Source: Lepisosteus oculatus | Lineage: Eukaryota > Chordata > Actinopteri > Semionotiformes > Lepisosteidae | Assembly: GCF_040954835.1 (NCBI RefSeq) | Contig: NC_090698.1 | Location: forward strand, 6,694,501 to 6,758,500 | Direction: 5' to 3' | Length of the DNA stretch: 64,000 nt | Part shown: positions 35,401 to 48,200 of the stretch, piece by piece | How positions within the stretch are numbered: position 1 is the stretch's first letter | How the letters are laid out: each line of letters opens with the position of its first letter | Position numbers and translations under genes: made by a program | Notes under the pieces: model-generated | What the model was told of the DNA's origin: nothing | Database searches by the model: none | What the model saw: only the letters and a program-made list of their open reading frames with translations

Positions 35401-38400
35401 CGACATCACCTCCCCCAGTGGCATCAGCGGAGTCCAGTCCAGCTGCTCCCTCGACCCCGTGGAGTTCCTGGACCAGCACCGCACGCAGGCCAGGGTACAG
35501 ACTCGGTGTGATTGGTGCCATGTCTCTCCCTCCTTGCTCTGTGTGCTACGGGCTTGGGACTTGAAAGTGCAGGAGTATTTCACAAATAAATAAAATGCAA
35601 TGTATTGGCCTTGACATGAATCTCAGTTTTGATTCATGATCTGTAAGTGTGCTTTCAGGCATTTGGCCTGTAGTCTGCCCCCTGCCAGAGCTCGCACACT
35701 GAGACGTGACACTTTCTTCAAGGTGAAACACGGGACGATCTGATTCTCTCTCTCTCTGTTCTCTCCTTTATCGGTCTCCTTCTGTCTCCTCTCTGTCCTT
35801 GCTCTCTCTCTCTCTCTGTAGGTCAGTCTGGTCGCAGGCCACCCCTTCACCCGGGACGTCCAACTCTCGATCTACTACAGAGATGTCCACCTGCCCACAG
35901 TCACTGTGGAAGCGGGACTCCAGTCTGACCTTCATGATGAGGAGGCCATCCCACTGAAGATCTGCCCAGGTCTGTCAGTCTCCCTGATATCTCCAGGTTT
36001 CTTCAAATGAGATTACTGAAGCAACTAGGAACAGAGTATCTGATGCTCCTTCAACTGAAATGTCTGATGAGGAACAAGGAAGGGTTTATTCCATGCTGAA
36101 AGGAAAAGAGACGAGACACAATGTTTCAGCTGTGGAGCCTTCTTCACCCGATGCAGCTCCCTACTTGATGTGTCTGGTGATGTTTGTATATCAAGGGAGA
36201 GGGGGAGTTAGAAGTGGTCCCTCTAATTTCTCTTTCATTCTCAGACTCGTTGATGTGGGACCCTGTGGTCATGCTCAGTCTTTACCCAGAGTTTCCTACA
36301 GCACTGTCGCATTCCCTGTCGTCTCGTGGAGAATTCATCTTCCTGCTGGATCTCTCGGACAGCATGAGGAGACCTATGAGCGGTCAGGCTGCAGGACAGA
36401 GGCGCATTGACTGTGCCAAGGTACCACAAAGAGGGAATATGTGGAAGACAGTATGGGACAGTTCTGTAGTGATTTCTAAGCGTCCTGTTTACAGGGAGTG
36501 CCGACAGCCGGGCTAGGCTGTAGTGTATCTGTACTTCTGTACCATTATGCTTGTGTAAACTTTGTGCTTAGTGGAGTCTCCATATATACGTGTCTCAAAA
36601 TATTGGGCCCAGTCTACTGATGCATGTTGGCTTGGTCAGCTCTAGGGCTTCTGAATGGCTCAATGCTCGTTAAGTTTCAGGTAGCGTCCTGAGTCTTGAT
36701 AGCAGGTCAGGGGCTGGTGTGGGTTGGTCCTTCTCCCTGTCTAACCTGGGGTGCCCTCAGCTTTCAGTGCAACAGCGTCCCCTGGGGCTTGCCAGGCTCC
36801 TGTCCGCCTGCAGTTTTGCGAGGAGATTGCTCTGCAGCGGCTGTTAGAGACACTGCCCTTGGACTCTTACAAGCTTCCAGGCATGTTCCAAGAGCAAGCC
36901 CTTGGGTCAAATTGAGCAGCAGTATTTCAGACGCTTGAGTCACGTCCTCACTAACTCTCTTTCTAGGAGATCTTGCTGCTCCTGTTAAAGAGCCTGCCCG
37001 TGGATTGCTACTTCAACATTTGTTTCTTTGGGGCAAAGTTTGACTCATTATTCCCGTGAGTAACCAGCTATTCCCTGCATCTTCATGCTTTGCTTTTTCT
37101 GCGGCAAAAATCTGTCGTGCTGGAACATGAGGCAAGACTGTTCCAAACCCCTTTTCCAGGATGTAGTACTGTAGCAGCATCATGGAAGTAATCGAGAAGT
37201 GACAGCTGATCGCTCTGCATTGGGGACACAGTCAGAGCTGCACTGGGCGACCCATCCTGCACTTGTTCTCCGTCCTCCACAGTCTTGCGACTGTTGTGCT
37301 TGAATTTACAGCGCTCTTTCTTTCGGCAAATGGTGTACCCTCTTATTTATATGCACATGTTGGTGCCTGATTGTACAGCTGGGTTTTCCTGGAGCCTTGC
37401 TAAAGTGCCTTGCTCAGGGGAACAGCATCAGTGTCCCTAAATGGAATTTGACCCCTTGACCGTAAACAGTCAGGCGTCCAGACCACTATTCCTATCCTAT
37501 CTCTTGTTTACTCTGCTTACTACAGTATTTGAGATGCTGTCTCTCTGTCCTCTGTGTCCACACCGTGTTGCTGTCTCAGGGAGAGTGTGCAGTACAACAA
37601 GCAGACTGTGGACACTGCCATGAAGAAGGTGAAAGGACTGGAGGCTGATTGGAAACATACAATGATCTTATCCCCCTTGAGCAAGATCTACAGGATGCCC
37701 TACCGCCCAGCGCACCCTCGACAGGTCAGCCTCAGGCCTTTCTGCAGCTAGCCTTGATGGACACTGGCCATAGGGTGGCCATCCTCAGCCGAACTGCATC
37801 TGCGGGGCGCCAGGGGCTGGTAGACTGAAACCGGCTGAGATGAAGGGCTCTGAGCAGCTGTGCGCAGGCACACGTTGCACTCGGAAGTGCAAACTGCTAA
37901 TTAAATGTGTGCGCCAACTTGTTAGATGTAACAGGCAACAGTCACAACTTGTCCACGCTTCCCCATTGGTCCAGGAGGACACCCTGAGCCATCCTCTTCA
38001 GGCTCCTCTGATCCAGAATTAGTGTGGCATGTCTCCTGCATTTCCCACCCTGTCATTGTTTTCCCAGCTTTTTGTTTTGTCCGATGGTGGACACGTGTGG
38101 GATGCTAAAGTGACCGCTGATTATGTGAAGAGGCATGCTTCAGTTCACAGGTGAGTATAAAGTTCCTCTCCCTCTCTCAGACTGGTCATGCCCATCCATC
38201 TGAGTGTGCTCAGGACAGTTAGTGCTATTGGCAATTATAGCTAAATTAATTTGTAAATACCTGCCTTTGTGCAAATTTGTGCAAAGATTTAGGTCAAATT
38301 TTGTCAAAAAAATAAAGGAAACCTGCAGCTGTGTAAGAATGGTTATTGGCCAACTGTTCTGAGGTGGAGGTAAATCTATTTGTGCCTGACGAGTATTAAC

Positions 38401-41400
38401 TGAGCTGTTCTGCTCTTTAGATCTCGGCTGGGTGGTAGAGCCTGTCAGTCAAGGTGATCAAAGTGCAGGTTTCCTTCCCATATGAAGACCTCACTGTAGA
38501 GCCTGTGCTGTTGATGCAGAGTTCCTTCTTAGGACTGTGGATAGACCTGGAAATTCCAGAGATCTGGAGCTTGGGGTGAGGTGGGGGGGGAGTCTAGGAT
38601 GGGAGGACCCTCAATCGGAGTGCCGATACCCAAACAAAGGAAGAGCAGGAACTAGGCGCTCACTTCCACTCACATGTGGAAGGAAACGAGGAACATGCAG
38701 GGAATGTACAGTAGAAGGAGAGCAACAGCAGATCTGAAACGTTCACTGGGAGAAGCGGTTTCTCCTGGCTCCCCCAGCCTGCGTGCGGCATGTTGCCGGT
38801 GCAGTGTCTGCACTGTTTGAGTTTTGCGCTGTGCTGTCCAGGTGCTTCACTTTCGGGATTGGGGAGGGCGCCTCTTCCAGCGGCTTCCTCTCGGACCTCG
38901 CCAGAGAAACCGCGGGCCTGGCCCAGTTTGTGACCGCCTCCGATCGCCTGCTGCCCAAGGTCAGACGCGGCTCTATCAGCTAAATCAGCTCGACGCTGAT
39001 TTAGAACCCCCCCCCAGAATCATGTCTAAACATCGCCATCGTAGGATTTTGAGTCAGCCCTCCTCTCCTCTCTGTCCCTTTCCCTCTCTTTCCTCTCCTC
39101 CTGATCCTGTCTTTCAGGTGGTGCAGTCTGTGCGCTCTGCGCTGCAGCCTGCAGTGCAGGAGATCTCCGTGCGCTGGGATCTGCCCCCCGGTCTGGAAAT
39201 CACCCCCTTGTCACCCGCACAGTCGGTGGTGTTCTGGGGCCAAAGGGTGCTGCTGTATGCCCAGCTCAAGGGACAGGTGAGGACAGTCTAAGGGCTTCAA
39301 TACTGAAAGCCTCCAGGAATTGAATTTTCTTTATCTCTTTTCCAGTGTCTTTGCATTGTTACAGTACACTCAGTGTGTGTTAAACTCCTCTGTCTCAGTG
39401 TGACATTGTTACAGTACACTCGGTGTGTGTTATACCCCTCTGTGTCTCAGTGTGACATTGTTACAGTACACTCGGTGTGTGTTAAACCCCTCTGTGTCTC
39501 AGTGTGACATTGTTACAGTACACTCGGTGTGTGTTATACCCCTCTGTGTCTCAGTGTGACATTGTTACAGTACACTCGGTGTGTGTTAAACCCCTCTGTG
39601 TCTCAGTGCGAAAGCAGTGCTGTGGGATCTGTGCACCTCCAGTACGCGCTAGGAGAAGATACGGTCCAGAATGACCTGACCTTCAGCCTGACCCCTCAGA
39701 CACGCACAGGGTGAGACCAGCTATCTGTGCCTGTAACCCTGTCCCCAGCTCTCTCACTTACTGCCCTTTCCTTCTTGAATCTCTCTGTGTGCTGTAGGTA
39801 ATTAAGATTGTTACAATGATTTCAAACAAGAGAAGTTTCGATTTGACCCATCTTGCCCATTTTGCTGTGTGTAGCTTCTGTTTATTTTTGGTTCTCACCC
39901 ATGGTGTTGACGATTCCCATTGGTCCTTCAAGAAATGATCTGATACTCAATGCAGCCCTAGAATCTACTTATATTCTGAGAACTAAACAGAAAAGAAACA
40001 CAGGTAGTGGGTCCGGAGGTGTTCCTGCTGCACTCTCTCGGAGAAATGTCTCTTGTTGCCCTGTCCTGTTTTAAAGGAAGTGATGCTCGTGTGTACAGGA
40101 GTAGAGTAGGATTTTACAGATGATAATGGAGGCTTCCTGCTTTTCTGACGACTTTCTCACAGGCTAATTCTGCACAGACTCCGGGCTCGCGCCGTCATCC
40201 GCGCACTAGAGGAAGAAGTAAATTCTTTGAGCCGGCATGAGCTCAGAGGCCAGAGAAAGAAGTTTGTTGAGCTGGGTGCTCAGACAGGAGTCGCCTCAGG
40301 CTTCACCATCTTCATTGCGGTCGACAAAAAAACCAAGCAGCCACTGCAGAAACTTCCATGTATCAGAACGTTCAGGTCCTACGTGCGCTGGACATGTGAG
40401 TGTGATGGAGAGGAGGCTGTATCTCTGGGTTTCCTGTTTGTTACATGTTGTGAGAACCCCATGCTCCCTCACAAAGGTTCCTAAGTGACTTAGGTAGTGG
40501 CTGAGCTCTGCTATTGTAATGCGCTTGAGTCAGATGCTGTGCAGCGAGACACTGTATTGGTGCAGTTCTGTATTCTGTGAATGGGGTTTAGTAATTAGTC
40601 CTTTTTTTTCTTTTTGCTTTACCAGCTGAAGGAGTTGCAATCTCCTTTGAGGAGGCAGCAGAAGGTATGTTATCACAGAGCAGGATGATGGTAATGCCGA
40701 TGACGCTAGGGGTGAACCCATTCAATCAGGCCTACACTTGCATTTCTGTGTGTCTGTAGACTCTGCTTGCAATGACCAAGTAGAGGAGATTGAGTGGTTG
40801 CCCGTCTGACCAGGGACTTGAAACCCTGCTGCTGGGAGATGCAGTGACACAGACTGACTCGCGATAAGGAAGGCCCGAGGTTTGGCCAGGATGAGCTGAC
40901 AGTGTACAGTTTAGAGGAGGTGTGCATGATGGCTTCAACCCTGCCTTCTGGTTTTAAGACAGTCTGAGCTCCCAAAGGAGAATCGCAAATATTTTACATT
41001 GACCTTGAAACTAAACTGCCAATCTTGTTCAGATTTCAGGAAAATTAATTTTCTTTCTGACAAGCAAATTTAAAATTCTTTTTTAATCTATTATTGGTGT
41101 GGTTTCTAAATAGTTTAATGTGTACTTGAAGAGTACTCTAAACCTCATTTCTGTTATAATAATAGTGGTGTAGAGTTCTATACTTAAATCATAGTAATAC
41201 AACGTTGGTTGAAATAACACCATATGTGAATTTGATTTTAATCTTCTTCTGGTGCGTTCCGGATGCATTTTGTAAATCATACTCGTCACTTTTTCTCAAG
41301 AGTAGACATTGTTAAACCAGCCTGAATTTAGTTTGATTTATTTTTTCTTGTTTTCTGAAATCCATTAGCAAAGAAACCAGAGGAGTCGGACAGTACGTCC

Positions 41401-43113
41401 CTTGGTAGAAAACTAGGAGACAAACTAAAGCTGAAAGTTTCAGGTAAGAGGGTGTTGTGGTTGAGAAATCCACTAGGTGAGGGGCTCCTGGGTGTTATGA
41501 TGGTATTTACCTCTTTAGAAATTAATGGCACTGTTCCAGCACTTAAGGGATGCCTTAACTCAGCAACCCCCGAAGCAGAGGAACAAGGGGATGCCATGCT
41601 CACGCTGATCACACTGCAGAGAGCAGAAGGGGCCTGGGATCTGGAGGAGCTGCTGGCTGCCACTCTTGGGCACTCAAAGGCAGAAGTGGAAAGAAACAGG
41701 CCTACCAAGGTACCCGAGCACTGAGAGCCAGACCGATAGAAGGTAGAATCACACTGGTCATGTACAAAACCTGGCTTTTATGAAAGATAAATCTTATGTC
41801 CGGGGGCATAAAAGTATGATGTCATTAATCATCTAGAGTGTGGACGCCTGATGTCAGTGTGAAGCTGGAAAACGAGATTTTGTTATGGTTTTATATGGCT
41901 GTGCTGATGAGGGATGAGTCCCTGAGAAAGTGTCTGAACTGCATTTAGTTATCTGCCCTTCTCGCTACATCCACTGTCTAAAATGATCATCTCCTTTGAC
42001 CGTCTGCAGAAGAAGCGGAAAAAAAAATAAATATTTTTTGTAATTTAGCTAACCACACTTGAAGTGTTTCAAAGCTGGGGTGGTGTTGAATTCTGAGTAG
42101 CGATTTGGTACATTCAAGGAGGTGAGCAGCCTGTGTTTCTTCATCAGGCCGAGAGCAGTTGTCTGGGTCGGGGTGAGCCTGCTTGCTGGGTGCAGTGATG
42201 AAGTGATGACCTACAGCGGTGAAGGGCAGGGTGCTCCAGGTGGTACTAAAGAGCTGTGCTCTGTTGCTGTGGTGGATACTTGTTCGCACGGATCCATAAC
42301 GAGTGTTTTTAAACCTTGCTTGTTTGTGAGCTGTGGTGTTGTGTCACACAGATGATCTCCAACCAGCACACTCAATCACACCAGTCTGGAACCGCTGAAG
42401 GTAGTGAAGTCAGTCCTATGTCTGAAATACTGCAGATTGCAAGCGTTTGGTTTGACGATCTCCGAACTGCTCAGCCTGGGGACCGGCTCGCTCTTGGAGC
42501 CCGAGAGATGACAGGGCTCCCCGGTGTCTCTCCCCCAGGCGCCCAGCAGCAGAGTGTGGGCCACGGTGCTGGTTCTGCTGTGGCTGCACGGACTCCACCA
42601 GGACTGCAGAGACGAGTGGGTCATCCTGGCCATGAAAGCAGCCTCCTGGATCAAAGCGCAGTCGGGTGAGGATACGGCCGTGGGCGGGACGGTGTGTTCG
42701 GGGTTTGTGCCGTGAAGGATCTCGCAGTGGCCGGGAGAAACGGTCCGGTCACCTACCTGGTGCCTTGAGCAGCGGGAGGTCTGGCAGTTCCGAAAGGAAA
42801 TCGTAAGCGGAAGTGAGAGAAGGCCCGTTCGGCCCCTTTCCCTCTTTTGCTTGCTAGTGGGTACTGTATTGGGTTCATTCATCCCATCCAGCTGTTTTCC
42901 TGAAGGAGGGCTGGGACTCTATGATACGGTTTGAGGAGTTTGGTCCAGGCACTTATTTTGTGAAGGATTTACAACACTTTTTGGTTTGAAGTGCTTTCTC
43001 ACGATGGACAGGGTGTGTGTTGCTGTGTTGCAGGAAGCGGGGTAACGCAATGTGTGGAGGCCGGGAACTCCCTGCTGGGGCTCCGGGTCGATCCACAGAC
43101 CCTGGGGCTGTAA
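32435..43113 (+). CDS. vwa5a: von Willebrand factor A domain-containing protein 5A-like, 19 exons
   Basis: Predicted intracellular VIT-plus-VWA protein, family of human VWA5A (BCSC-1), a candidate tumour suppressor without a known enzymatic activity. Coding exons: 32435-32450, 33446-33493, 34102-34304, 34752-34962, 35328-35494, 35822-35969, 36245-36420, 36967-37055, 37580-37724, 38068-38150, 38842-38959, 39118-39276, 39607-39710, 40163-40395, 40626-40664, 41369-41443, 41519-41709, 42539-42665, 43034-43113. They sum to 2,412 nt, 803 residues, versus 786 in human. The VIT domain covers about residues 15-145 (VPLRDVSVEATVYGLVAEVS). The VWA domain begins near 294 with metal site D300-L-S302-D-S304, T380 and D407-G. 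The C-terminal helices (AWDLEELLAATLG, VWATVLVLLWLHG) match VWA5A. The start is at 32437 or the in-frame ATG at 33451; exon 1 (MCEPE) stays in frame. The exon 4 acceptor at 34752 is the least certain border, and exon 4 has a duplicated donor. Confidence 0.92.
33600..33815 (-). mobile_element. tRNA-derived SINE, truncated, - strand
   Basis: In vwa5a intron 2. On the - strand it reads tRNA-like head, GACCCTGCGCTCTGACCCCA, AGCTTCTCTCCCTGTCTCTG, then ATGCAAGAAATTGTATAGGG and an ATT-repeat tail. It is the same family as 24,604-24,890 and 62,990-63,290, but the central stretch with the word GGCCCCTGAG is missing. Confidence 0.8.
34934..35045 (+). repeat. 48-bp tandem duplication spanning a splice donor of vwa5a
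   Basis: The end of exon 4 plus the start of intron 4 (GTGCTCAACTCCCGCTGCAT, CTCTCCAGGTGAGTGCACAG, GGCACGCA) is repeated once with one base changed, then a partial third unit follows. This yields two identical CAG|GTGAGTGC donors at 34963 and 35011. The step of 48 bp keeps the frame, so use of the second donor would add 16 residues with no stop. Confidence 0.85.
36066..36155 (-). mobile_element. Penelope-like element tail fragment (tentative), - strand
   Basis: Read on the - strand: GGTGAAGAAGGCTCCACAGC, then TGAAACATTGTGTCTCGTCT, a pyrimidine run and GCATGGAATAAACCCTTCCT. It matches 16,706-16,795 in order of words. It lies in vwa5a intron 6. Related sequence may continue to about 36,000. 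Confidence 0.4.
39355..39606. repeat. 50-52 bp minisatellite abutting a vwa5a splice acceptor
   Basis: Five units of ACATTGTTACAGTACACTCG, GTGTGTGTTAAACCCCTCTG, TGTCTCAGTGTG fill intron 12. Each unit ends in a pyrimidine tract plus CAG. The last unit's CAG at 39604-39606 is the predicted acceptor of exon 13, so the array offers several acceptor-like sites upstream of it. Confidence 0.85.
42810..42995 (-). repeat. Dispersed repeat, 'TTCTTTACACAGAG' family, reverse copy
   Basis: In vwa5a intron 18: AAGGCCCGTTCGGCCCCTTT, CATCCAGCTGTTTTCCTGAA, GTTTGGTCCAGGCACTTATT. Diverged member of the family seen forward at 17,050-17,365. Confidence 0.55.
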
Positions 43114-43332
43114 GACTGGTCTGGGGCAGGAGGGCATGAGCTCTGCACCCTGGGTGTTCAGTGCCTCATGTCACAGTATCCTACAGACCGGGCTCCGACC
43201 ACTGCACCGTTGCTCCATCTTCAGCTGTCCTTGCCACATGTTACAGGTGCGCTATGGAAAGTGTGCACACTGCTTGTGCTGACTTGCTTCTTAACTTGTT
43301 GTTGCTCCTGCTGCAGGTCTCCATTTATGTTA

Positions 43333-43880
43333 AATAATAATAATTATAATTGCTTACACTTATATAGCCATATATATACACTTATATGGACACCCAAAGA
43401 GCTTTACAGGTAATAGGAAATCCCACTGCCACCACCAGTGTGCAGCCCCACCTGGATGATGCGACGGCAGCCATAGTGGGCCAGAATGCTCCCCACACAT
43501 CAGCTATCAGTGGGGAGGAGAGCAGAGTAATGAAGCCAGTTCAGAGATGGGGATTATTAGGAGGACATAATTGATAAGGGATAATGGGAAATTTGGCCAG
43601 GACGCCCCTACTCATTTCGAGAAACGCCCTGGGATTTTTAATGACCACAGAGAGTCAGGACCTCGGTTTTACGTCTCATCCGAAGGACGGTGCTTGTTTA
43701 CAGTATAGTGTCCCCATCACTATAGTGGGGCATTAGGACCCACATGGACCGCAGGGTGAGCGCCCCCTGCTGGCCCCACTAACAGCTCTTCCAGCAGCAA
43801 CCTTAGATTTTCCCAGGCTCACGCCTGCTTAGCTTCAGGAAGTTGCCAGTTGTGAGCTGCAGGGTGATATGGCTGCTGGC
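43333..43880 (-). mobile_element. 5S-rRNA-headed SINE (SINE3-like), near full length, - strand
   Basis: Begins on the - strand at 43,880 with GCCAGCAGCCATATCACCCT, then a 5S-like head partly deleted relative to the copy at 31,538-32,107 (the GTACTGGATGGGAGA part is missing). The body carries words such as GTTAGTGGGGCCAGCAGGGG and CCAAATTTCCCATTATCCCT, and the tail ends TATAAGTGTAAGCAATTATA. It starts about 220 bp past the vwa5a stop codon, in the opposite orientation. Confidence 0.85.
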
Positions 43881-44070
43881 ATATATTATGCTTATTAAAT
43901 GTAAATAAGCATTTCATTGCACTTGTGCATATGACAAATAAACTTAACTGAATTTATAAATGACACTATATGACATCAAAGGCATCAGCAAAGAAGTGAA
44001 ATGCTGTGGTATTGTGATGTTTCAAATGCCGTGTGGGTGAAGGCTACAAGCCACAACACAAATAAAGAAG
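43881..44070 (+). other. Candidate vwa5a polyadenylation region
   Basis: AATAAA lies at 43937-43942 and 44061-44066. The first sits in ATTTCATTGCACTTGTGCAT, ATGACAAATAAAC, which looks like the tail of a fish retroposon and not a host signal. The second follows in AACACAAATAAAGAAG. Either could end the vwa5a transcript. Confidence 0.3.
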
Positions 44071-44782
44071 TTTTTAATATTCAGTGGAAGTTTGCAATCT
44101 TGTTTTCTTATTTTGTAAGAACCATTTAAAGCAAAGTGAGCTTTTCCATTCAGTTCATCAGTCACTACAGTCCCTCAGCCAAAATGCAAGCACTCCTGGG
44201 CCTGTGATGAGGTGGGGCTCCCGCAGGTCTTTGTGCTGAGGACAAACTCTCAGAGGACAGTTCAGAGCAGCCAACTCAAACCAGTTAAACCAGTCAAACC
44301 AGACCCAGAACAATCCCCTGTGAACGCCAGGAACCCGTGTCCCTGGATCATTCTGAACCAGGGTCAGTGTAGATTAGAGGAGTTCTTAGCAGTCATTTCA
44401 TTCCATCGTCCTTTAAAATGATCAAATTTAGAAACAGTGAACTGATAGATTTTTTTTCTACTTCTTAACCATTCACTTATTTAGGATTGAGCATGAAGCA
44501 TTTGCATAGATTAATTCCCAAGGTTGACTTTTCTGTGCTCAAGGGTATAACAGCACTGTCTCACCCTGGATTTGAACCTACATCCTTTTAGTTATGAGTC
44601 CAGTAAATGAACAACCATATTCCAGTCTGGGAGCTCTTATAATGTACATAAACAATATAAACAATATACTGTCTTTCAGAGGAGTTTTTAGTTTAAACAC
44701 CTTACGCAGATTCAGGAACTAATTTGTGTTATGAACATTAACAATTAAATCAAAACCTCCAGGTGTGTTTTCTAATTTAAAA
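44071..44782. other. Intergenic between convergent vwa5a and TRIM gene
   Basis: No gene recognised. The right part (44,700-44,782) is distantly related to the sequence left of copy 1 of the 287-bp block. Confidence 0.5.
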
Positions 44783-45069
44783 CACTTGTGAGTGTTGCTG
44801 ATGCAGCTCAGTGCGGGTGAGAAGAAGCCAAGCTTGTCATTCAGCATCTTGCATCACGCTGATCAGAGTCTCCAGTAGCCTGAGCCCAGCAGCTCCAGGT
44901 AAACTGCGCAGGAGCAGTCAGTGTGTGGTGATGCAGTAGCTCCTCCACCCCATTCGCCCCCCAGTCTCACTGACTCGCTGTCATGAACTGCAGGTGCTCC
45001 TCTCTACACAGCCTCAGAGCTGAAAGGCTACCGTGTGTCCTACAAACCACACATCTGCTGGGGTTAACT
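44783..45069. repeat. 287-bp near-identical dispersed block, copy 2
   Basis: Gap-free match to 24314-24600 with two substitutions by eye. It lies 160 bp beyond the stop codon of the TRIM gene. The sequence continuing to the right (GTCACCCTGAGACTAAATG) has no counterpart at copy 1, where a SINE begins. Confidence 0.85.
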
Positions 45070-45228
45070 GTCACCCTGAGACTAAATGAATTAAAGTATT
45101 AGTAGGCGCCATAGAATTTACTGCATAAAGGAAAACAACCAAGTGAAATGAACACATGAAAATTTGTAAAGGCTTCTGCACATCAGTAAATTCCACCACA
45201 CATCCACTGCCACAAACTGATTAGTGCT

Positions 45229-48200
45229 TTACTTCAGCTGGCAGATGGTAACTGAGGAGCCCACGCCGAACCCTGCACACAGCGGCTCAGTGAATGTGGC
45301 GTGGAACGTGTGTATGAGCCTCATCGATTCGGAGACGTTATAAAATGACATACTGCCACCTGCATAGTCTACGTACACCCCTATTCTAGTGGCACTGTGG
45401 GGGGCAGCTATATCTTTGACCACCTGATTGTGCCAGGCAGAGTAACCCGTCTCGGAGCAGAGCAAACTCCAGGATTTATCATTGTATCCAAGGAGACAGA
45501 GGGGAGTCTTGCCCTTTCGCCGGATGCTTTTGTACGCGACGCCGATGGTGAACTCTCCACTCCCCTCGGCCTCCCAGTAATACCGGTGTCCCGAGAGCGC
45601 TTCCTGGCACAGCACCTGGGAGTAGCAGTCAAATCTCTCCGGGTGATCGGGATAAACCTGGAGATCTCTCTTCCTTATCGCTCTCCTGTTCCCGGCGGAC
45701 AGAGAGAGCTCCCGGAACGCCGTACAGGGGTCGAACGAAAGCCGACAGGAGTCTGATCGGAAAGGAGAAACCAAAACCATTGAGAAGAGCGAGCGAGAGA
45801 GAATATTTCAATCCTCGAGTCAGTTACGTGTGTATGGCTGGGTGTGCACACATCGACTGACTCGCTGAGGTCCTGCCATTGAAGCAGGAACAGCTGTAGA
45901 GGGAATGTTTTTTTGTTGTTGTTGTTGTTTTTCGTATAACTATACATATATTCATTTATTACTGATTTCATTCATTGAGCACGGATACAATAGGGGTACA
46001 GCCATTCACCGTTTGACATGTCTGCACTGGTACAGAACCTAGCAATCAGAAAACGGGTGAAACTGTCTTGAGAATTAGCATACAGTACCGAGGCCCCCAT
46101 GACCAAATAAAGGCTAACCTCGATAATCAGCCTAAATAATGCAGACTACAGCAAAACGACTGACTTTGAAAAGGGAATGAATGTCCGGAAGGAGTATTGT
46201 AACCAGCTTGAGATGCTTCTCCGGACCTCTAACTAAAAGAAACCGAGAACCAGCAGTGTCATCGACTCCTTTCGAACTGGGATCCTATCGCAGCCACGCA
46301 ATCCGTGGTGTCGTAACTCTTCCGTATCTGATATTGGCCTATATCTCGGCTTCTTCCAAAAAAAAGAAAACCTGGATGAGATCCTTGGATCAATTAATGG
46401 CTAATCACCAAAAGGGCAAGTTGCCTCTTGACTGTAACCTTTCCTATGTTAAGTCAGTCTTCTGCCCCTCAAGCTCATCCCCCGCAATTCCCAAACCACA
46501 CAAAGTGTCTCCTTTCATGCTTCAGACACACACCCACCAGCAACAGAAATTAAAAATGCACAAACTCACACTTGAGGAAGTCTGTTCTGGTCTGGGGATC
46601 AGGAAGTGGCCCTTGCCCAGGAGCTGGGAGGAAGGGAAAGAAGGCGGAGCTCAGGCTGGTGATGTCACGCCCGTCACGCCGACAGGCGCATCACTGTGAT
46701 GGTTCGGTCCGGAATAGAGGAAGCTCATTAACCGGAACCATTTTCTTTCATAGCTCTTAAAAATCTAATTCTTCATTCAGTGAAGAGTTTCAGAAGTAGC
46801 TGGACTGGGGTTACCAAAACTGGGACTGAGACACCCTGCTGTAAATTGTTAAATACCAAATGCTCCTTGTCGGGGTTTGGGAGGAGCTCCGAGCGTCTCT
46901 GGTTCAAATCAATATCTCTCTGAGGGAAGACCAGCATGAGGTCACTTTGAAAACATACTAATTCCCTTTTGGGTGAGCTTAGCTGACCTCGAAGGGCAGG
47001 TATCCCCCAATGTGGTCTCTACAAGAGAAAAAATGATGTGTCTAGTCTGGAGAGTTGCAGGTAACGCATGAGGTTGTGTGATGAGCAAAGGGGGAATATC
47101 TTTTGTTGCTGCTCCTCTGAGTGAGAGCAGCTGCCGGGAGTGATCTTGGAATAACATTCCCATTTAGCTGTGAGGCCCTCTAGTGGTGACCAGCGGAAAT
47201 TCGGCTCAAGAGTCCAAAAATTGCATTATACTTTTTTTTGCATTCTTAAAAATATTTAGCATGTGTTCCTGTTTCTTGCCTCCATGACGTTAATCTATCG
47301 TATGCTGGTTGAGGATTCTGAGTATCTGGGACTTTGAGTAGATAAACTCTGCCCTCATCCTTCTGTCTACCCTGGTGGTGTCTGTGCTCCTAGTGACCCA
47401 CACTGCTCTTCTGCAGGAGGGGCTTGTACCTGGTTAGGAGTCGGGGGGCAGGTGGTACCATGCACTTTGCTCCAGTAGTTACGCGAGCGCGTGCGTCTGT
47501 GCCCTGCATACATGGTCCCAAACGTGTGCGCAAAGTTCTTTCCAATATCTGTTTCCTGATGTGGTCCAGGTTACCTGTGTCCATTATAAACCATGCACAC
47601 CTGAGCGCTCAACAGATGAAGTTTCTTTACACAAAAGGTCTCCTGTTGCTGCTGATTCTTATGAACAGTATCTGAACGTCTCTGGGCATTGAATCTTGAC
47701 ATGTTCCCCAAACCATGAGTGGGACACAATCAAGACCGCTGATAAAAGCACTTGCATTTGAATGAGGTTCAACAAATGCTTGGTTACAACTTTTGATCTG
47801 ATTGACTCAGTTTTGCGATACAATTACTGTACTGTGCACCGTGCTGTCCAGGCCCCAGAGAGTTTCTGAAAAAAAACTGTTCAGATAGGAGCAAAAAAAC
47901 ACTTGTCCTAAACCTGACTTTGGTCTCAAAATCCCAAGTAGTGTGTGAATGCTAACCCTAACGCTACCTGGGGTGTCACCTGAGCATTTCCGTGATCTAC
48001 TGTATGATTTTCTAAACTGCGCACGTCACTGCATGGCCTTACCTTTTAAGAGTTTCTCGCCAGTTCTTGGTATCTGGAGGTAGACTGGAGTCTCATCCAC
48101 TGCAAATAAAATAAAAAAATGACTAAATATGTGGAACAACAGGAACAGAAGATGGTTTTGAATGTCTCCCACCTCTTTTGGAGATCTTGGCCAATTCCTT

